Assembly (NCBI RefSeq): GCF_040111675.1 | Contig: NZ_CP157794.1 | Coordinates: 2,563,501-2,627,500 of the forward strand | Direction: 5' to 3' | DNA length: 64,000 nt | Source: Salinarimonas sp. | GTDB taxonomy: Bacteria; Pseudomonadota; Alphaproteobacteria; Rhizobiales; Beijerinckiaceae | Part shown: piece by piece, positions 60,970-64,000 of the stretch | How positions within the stretch are numbered: position 1 is the stretch's first letter | Layout of the letters: each line of letters starts with the position of its first letter | Notes under the pieces: model-generated | What the model saw: the letters and a program-made list of their open reading frames with translations, nothing else | Told to the model about the DNA's origin: nothing | Databases searched by the model: none | Translations under genes and position numbers: made by a program

Positions 60970-61744
60970 GGGGCCCTCCCCCTGTCATCCCGGACGGCGA
61001 AGCCGATCCGGGACCCATACCCGCCGTCGTCTCCCGAGCGGCGTTCACGCCGCGTCCCTCCGGCCTCGATGTCGCGTGTCGGCCGGCGTCGCACCCGGCG
61101 TGCGATGCGACCTGAAGGTCGCAAGACGAGCGTCGGCGGGTATGGGTCCCGGGTCGCCGTTCGGCGCCCGGGATGACAGACCTTCGCCCTGGGGGAGCGG
61201 CTGCCCTGGTAGGGGGCCCTCCCCCTGTCATCCCGGACGGCGAAGCCAATCCGGGACCCATACCCGCCGTCGTCTCCCGAGCGGCGTTCACGCCGCGTCC
61301 CTCCGGCCTCGATGTCGCGTGTGGGCCGGCGTCGCACCCGGCGTGCGATGCGACCTGAAGGTCGCAAGACGAGCGTCGGCGGGTATGGGTCCCGGGTCGC
61401 CGTTCGGCGCCCGGGATGACAGACCTTCGCCCTGGGGGAGCGGCTGCCCTGGTAGGGGGCCCTCCCCCTGTCATCCCGGACGGCGAAGCCGATCCGGGAC
61501 ATACCCGCCGTCGTCTCCCGAGCGGCGTTCACGCCGCGTCCCTCCGGCCTCGATGTCGCGTGTGGGCCGGCGTCGCACCCGGCGTGCGATGCGACCTGAA
61601 GGTCGCAAGACGAGCGTCGGCGGGTATGGGTCCCGGGTCGCCGTTCGGCGCCTGGGATGACAGACCTTCGCCCTGGGGGAGCGGCTGCCCTGGTAGGGGG
61701 CCCTCCCCCTGTCATCCCGGACGGCGAAGCCGATCCGGGACCCA
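60949..61744. repeat. Tandem array of 243-bp units, left part (3 units and the start of a fourth)
   Basis: Units begin CCCTGGTAGG at 60961, 61204, 61447 and 61688 (periods 243, 243 and 241 bp; the third lacks CC near 61501). Each unit holds a 196-bp fold-back element with TGTCATCCCGGAC and GGGATGACA ends (first copy 60983-61178) plus a linker that repeats the last bases of the SDR gene (GGCTGCCCTGGTAG). Copies are nearly identical, so the expansion is recent. The fourth unit is cut at 61744 by the IS element and continues at 63217. Confidence 0.93.
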
Positions 61745-61746
61745 TA

Positions 61747-61759
61747 TGTGGACGGCCCC
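61747..61759. repeat. Subterminal inverted repeat of the IS element (transposase 3' side)
   Basis: TGTGGACGGCCCC, 2 bp inside the element edge; perfect inverted match to 63200-63212. Confidence 0.9.
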
Positions 61760-61794
61760 TGGTCTGCAAGAGGGTCGAGCCGGCTCATCGAGAT

Positions 61795-61939
61795 CGCCTG
61801 CACCCATATGTCCGACCTGTTCGCGCGGCCCGAGGGCCGCTGGCCAAGATGGGTTACGCTTGATCGGGCGCCGAACATACCCGCGATTTCATCGCGCCAT
61901 TGGGTCCCGCGGCTTGGCCCGATCATCGACGTGTCGATG
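61795..61939 (-). ncRNA. Candidate bridge RNA (seekRNA) of the IS element
   Basis: In the noncoding end downstream of the transposase, reading along the minus strand: a small hairpin (61939-61924), then a 13-bp stem (61917-61925 and 61910-61913 with 61861-61873, one 3-nt bulge) that closes an internal loop. The 5' side of the loop is CGGGACCCA (61909-61901), the 3' side is GCGGGTATG (61884-61876), and an apical hairpin (CGCGAT with ATCGCG, 61896-61882) lies between. The two sides match the left half and the complement of the right half of the real insertion site. A second hairpin (61840-61825) is followed by ACATATG (61811-61805), identical to the element end plus core. The ends of the RNA are estimates. 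Confidence 0.72.
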
Positions 61940-62071
61940 GTCCACCTCTCGTTCCTGCAGGTCACGCCCTCGCTTGTCGGCCCCGGAGGGCACGGCGGGC
62001 GGCGGGCGTCTCGGGCGCGCCGGGGCGGCCGCAGGTGCGGCCGGCCGGCGCGAAACGGGGTGCGGCGGCGC

Positions 62072-63136
62072 TCACGCCGCGGCCTCCAGCGGCTCGAGGG
62101 CCGGGCCGTGATCGCGGTCGAAGCGCGCGCCGGAGGCGAGGAGCTTCCACAGGATCCGCGCCACCCGGTTGGCCAGCGCGACCGCGACCTCCTTGAACTT
62201 CTTCTTGGGCAGGAGCCGCGCCGCCCAGGCGACGAGCCGCCCGCCGCCGCAGGCCTCCTCGCCGCGGCGCTTCACCTGCTGGAGCAGCGCCGTCGCCGCG
62301 CAGACGAGATCGGCCCTGAGCGCCATGTCGCCCGCGCGGGTGATGGCGCCGAGGCGCTGCCTGTTGGCGGTGGTGTGGTCGCGCGGAGTGAGCCCGAGCC
62401 AGCCGGCGAAGGCGCGTCCCGAGCGGAAGCGCCGCGGATCGCCCACCGCCACCATCGTGCGCCAGGCCACGACCGGGCCGACGCAGGGCACCTCCATCAG
62501 CCGGCGGCAGGCCTCGCTCGCCCGCGCCGCCTTCACGAGCGCGGCCTCCGCGGCCGCGACCCGCGGGCCGAGGCGCTCCCATTCGTCGGCGAGATCCTCG
62601 AAGACGAGCCGCGCGTGCGTCGGCAGGTCCGTGCGGGCGAGGATCTCGCCGAGGATCGTGGGGATGTATCGGGCGCCCTGCGGAGCCACGATCCCGAGCT
62701 CGGCGGCGTAGCCGCGAACGCGGTTGCCGATCTCGGTTCGGCGCGCCTGGAGCGCCCGCCGGTGGTCGACGAGCATGGCGGCCGCCTGCTGCGCCTCGCT
62801 CTTGATCGGCACGAAGGTCGTGTCCGGCTCCCGCACGGCCCGGCAGATCGCCCGGGCGTCGGCGGCGTCGTTCTTGTTGCGCCCGACGAAGGGCTTGGCG
62901 AGCTGGGGCGGCACGATGCGCGCGTCGTGGCCCATGGCGACGAGCTCGCGCGCGAGAAGGTGCGCGCCCCGGCACGCCTCGATCCCGATCAGCGTCGGCG
63001 CAAGCGCCGAAAGCTTCTTCTTCATCCGCGCCGGCGTCCCGCTCTCGCGCCAGACCTCCCGGCCCGACGCGTCCGCGCCGGACACCGCGAAATGAGCCTT
63101 GGACGTGTCGATGCCGATCGCGCTAAACTCCTTCAT
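62072..63136 (-). CDS. IS110-family transposase
   Basis: 354 residues. The N-terminal DEDD (RuvC-like) domain shows AIGIDTSKAHFAVSG (first Asp), TLIGIEACRGAHLLA (Glu) and VGRNKNDAADARAICRAV (last two Asp). The C-terminal Transposase_20 domain has MEVPCVGPVVAWRTMVAVGDPRRFRSGRAFAGWLGLTPRDH, with the nearby serine expected to act in strand exchange. Length is normal for the family. No frameshift or stop, so it is probably active. The ATG at 63136 gives MKEFSAIGIDTSKAHF; 80 bp separate it from the element edge. Confidence 0.96.
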   Translation of the reverse strand: MKEFSAIGIDTSKAHFAVSGADASGREVWRESGTPARMKKKLSALAPTLIGIEACRGAHLLARELVAMGHDARIVPPQLAKPFVGRNKNDAADARAICRAVREPDTTFVPIKSEAQQAAAMLVDHRRALQARRTEIGNRVRGYAAELGIVAPQGARYIPTILGEILARTDLPTHARLVFEDLADEWERLGPRVAAAEAALVKAARASEACRRLMEVPCVGPVVAWRTMVAVGDPRRFRSGRAFAGWLGLTPRDHTTANRQRLGAITRAGDMALRADLVCAATALLQQVKRRGEEACGGGRLVAWAARLLPKKKFKEVAVALANRVARILWKLLASGARFDRDHGPALEPLEAAA

Positions 63137-63199
63137 GGACGGTCCCTCCCTCAGATCGAGCTGCAGATACTCCATCTTGGCACACAGATGCCGCCGGGT

Positions 63200-63212
63200 G
63201 GGGCCGTCCACA
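63200..63212. repeat. Subterminal inverted repeat of the IS element (transposase 5' side)
   Basis: GGGGCCGTCCACA, 4 bp inside the element edge; perfect inverted match to 61747-61759. Confidence 0.9.
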
Positions 63213-63216
63213 CCAA

Positions 63217-63623
63217 CATACGCGCCGTCGTCTCCCGAGCGGCGTTCACGCCGCGTCCCTCCGGCCTCGATGTCGCGTGTGGGCCGGCGTCGCACCCGGC
63301 GTGCGATGCGACCTGAAGGTCGCAAGACGAGCGTCGGCGGGTATGGGTCCCGGGTCGCCGTTCGGCGCCCGGGATGACAGACCTTCGCCCTGGGGGAGAG
63401 GCTGCCCTGGTAGGGGCGCCCTCCCCCTGTCATCCCGGACGGCGAAGCCGATCCGGGACCCATACCCGCCGTCGTCTCCCGAGCGGCGTTCACGCCGCGT
63501 CCCTCCGGCCTCGATGTCGCGTGTGGGCCGGCTTCGCACCCGGCGTGCGATGCGACCTGAAGGTCGCAAGACGAGCGTCGGCGGGTATGGGTCCCGGGTC
63601 GCCGTTCGGCGCCCGGGATGACA
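63217..63623. repeat. Tandem array of 243-bp units, right part
   Basis: The fourth unit resumes after the IS (63217-63404), with one base differing from the other copies three bases after the CA core (TACG for TACC). A fifth unit starts at 63405 and ends with the GGGATGACA edge at 63623. In all about 4.9 units are present when the IS is removed. The stretch 63624-63676 is AT-richer and holds the upstream region of the GIY-YIG gene. Confidence 0.9.
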
Positions 63624-63676
63624 GGGGCTTTCAATGAGTGTAGTATTGACGCTAATGTATTTCAGGGTTGCTCACG

Positions 63677-63961
63677 ATGTACTATGTGTACGTGCTGGCA
63701 AGTCGCCGCTACGGGACTCTCTACGTCGGGGTGACCAACGATCTCGCCCGGCGAGTGTGGAGCCACAAGGAAGGGCACTTTCCCGGTTTCACCAAGAAAT
63801 ACGGCGTCACGCGCCTGGTCTGGTACGAGAGCTACGAGAGCATCCACGACGCGATCGCGCGGGAAAAGCGGCTCAAGCGCTGGCGGCGCGACTGGAAAAT
63901 CGAGCTGATCGAGGCGGAGAACCCGCTCTGGAGCGACCTCTACAATATCCTGAACCGATAA
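63677..63961 (+). CDS. Small GIY-YIG nuclease family protein
   Basis: 94-residue single-domain GIY-YIG protein. The name motif reads VYVLASRRYGTLYVGVT; the following arginine (LARRVWSHK) and the conserved glutamate region (IAREKRLKRWRRDWKIELIE) are present. It is of the UPF0213/YhbQ-like size class, whose cellular role is unclear. The ATG at 63677 is preferred over a TTG three codons earlier. It lies between members of the TGTCATCCC repeat family (end at 63623 and start at 63966), which suggests a link to the repeat. Confidence 0.9.
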   Translation: MYYVYVLASRRYGTLYVGVTNDLARRVWSHKEGHFPGFTKKYGVTRLVWYESYESIHDAIAREKRLKRWRRDWKIELIEAENPLWSDLYNILNR

Positions 63962-63965
63962 ACGC

Positions 63966-64000
63966 TGTCATCCCGGACGCCGAAGGCGATCCGGGACCCA
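63966..64000. repeat. Start of another family 3 repeat, cut by the window end
   Basis: Begins TGTCATCCCGGACGCCGAAGG five bases after the GIY-YIG stop and runs off the edge at ATCCGGGACCCA. The left end is the same as that of the copy at 50257. Confidence 0.8.

Larger units (their letters stand above)
61745..63216 (-). mobile_element. IS110-family insertion sequence (IS1111-group-like)
   Basis: About 1,472 bp placed exactly inside a repeat unit: the unit reads up to CGGGACC-CA at 61744 and resumes with CA-TAC at 63217, so only the two-base core CA is repeated and no longer target duplication exists, as expected for IS110-type recombination. A 13-bp perfect inverted repeat, TGTGGACGGCCCC (61747-61759) and its complement (63200-63212), lies 2 bp from one end and 4 bp from the other. 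Asymmetric subterminal repeats mark the IS1111 group. It contains one transposase gene and a 327-bp noncoding end downstream of it. Confidence 0.9.

Noticed and set aside
60949..61687. CRISPR array
   Set aside because: Units are 243 bp and repeated over their whole length, with no short repeats separated by unique spacers and no cas genes.
61173..62111. Repeated small open frames within the tandem units (products with LVGGPPPVIPDGEA-type segments)
   Set aside because: They arise from translating the fold-back repeat in several frames; no ribosome site and both strands stay open equally.

Overview
The window is 64 kb of very GC-rich, gene-dense chromosomal DNA. It looks like an alphaproteobacterium, most likely of the order Hyphomicrobiales (Rhizobiales). 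Supporting signs are an invasion-associated-locus-B protein, an HWE-type sensor kinase, Irr-type (ICE) iron boxes on a one-operon SUF system, form II CO-dehydrogenase-like genes, a DUF3140 protein and the style of the intergenic palindromes. The species cannot be named from the sequence alone. No rRNA, tRNA, CRISPR array or replication origin was seen.

Layout. 1-2.2 kb: an RND efflux permease (cut by the window edge) with its adaptor. 2.4-8.3 kb: a PfkB sugar kinase, an IalB protein, an orphan peptide-binding protein, a catalytically degenerate AMP-ligase-like protein and a degenerate receiver-like protein. 8.5-11.2 kb: a DEAD-box helicase and a diguanylate cyclase. 11.2-19.7 kb: the complete iron-sulfur assembly operon (cysteine desulfurase, sufB, sufC, sufD, sufS, sufT, sufA) with a RelE/ParE-type toxin-antitoxin pair lodged inside it and two Irr-like boxes at its promoter. 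19.8-31.7 kb: housekeeping and envelope genes (hydrolase, tyrS, AsmA/YhdP-like protein, Bcp peroxidase, LytM peptidase, AI-2E-type permease, pirin, CorA). 32-35.2 kb: an HWE sensor kinase, a Nudix hydrolase and a stand-alone receiver. 35.3-41.5 kb: glycogen phosphorylase and glycogen synthase around two GSTs. 41.9-44.3 kb: a TPC-motif P-type metal ATPase and a DUF3140 protein. 44.6-54.3 kb: a form II CO dehydrogenase/xanthine-oxidase-family operon (coxS-L-M-D-E, two XdhC-type proteins, a molybdopterin-binding protein and a MobA-like nucleotidyltransferase). 54.5-60.9 kb: small metabolic genes, a glycosyltransferase, an AzlCD exporter, a sugar kinase and an SDR. 60.95-64 kb: a repeat-rich accessory patch.

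The most interesting part is that last patch. A tandem array of 243-bp units, each carrying a fold-back element, starts inside the 3' end of the SDR gene. The fourth unit is split by a 1.47-kb IS110-family (IS1111-group-like) element with 13-bp subterminal inverted repeats. The noncoding end of the element can fold into a bridge-RNA-like (seekRNA) target loop. Its two 9-nt guides reproduce the left and right halves of the site where the element actually sits, overlapping by the CA core. That 16-bp site occurs twice, in inverted orientation, in each repeat unit, so the element appears programmed to live in this genome's own intergenic repeat family. A small GIY-YIG nuclease gene lies just beyond, again bracketed by the same repeat family.

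Several other intergenic repeat families interrupt the cox and suf operons, and one forms the 3' end of a coding sequence.
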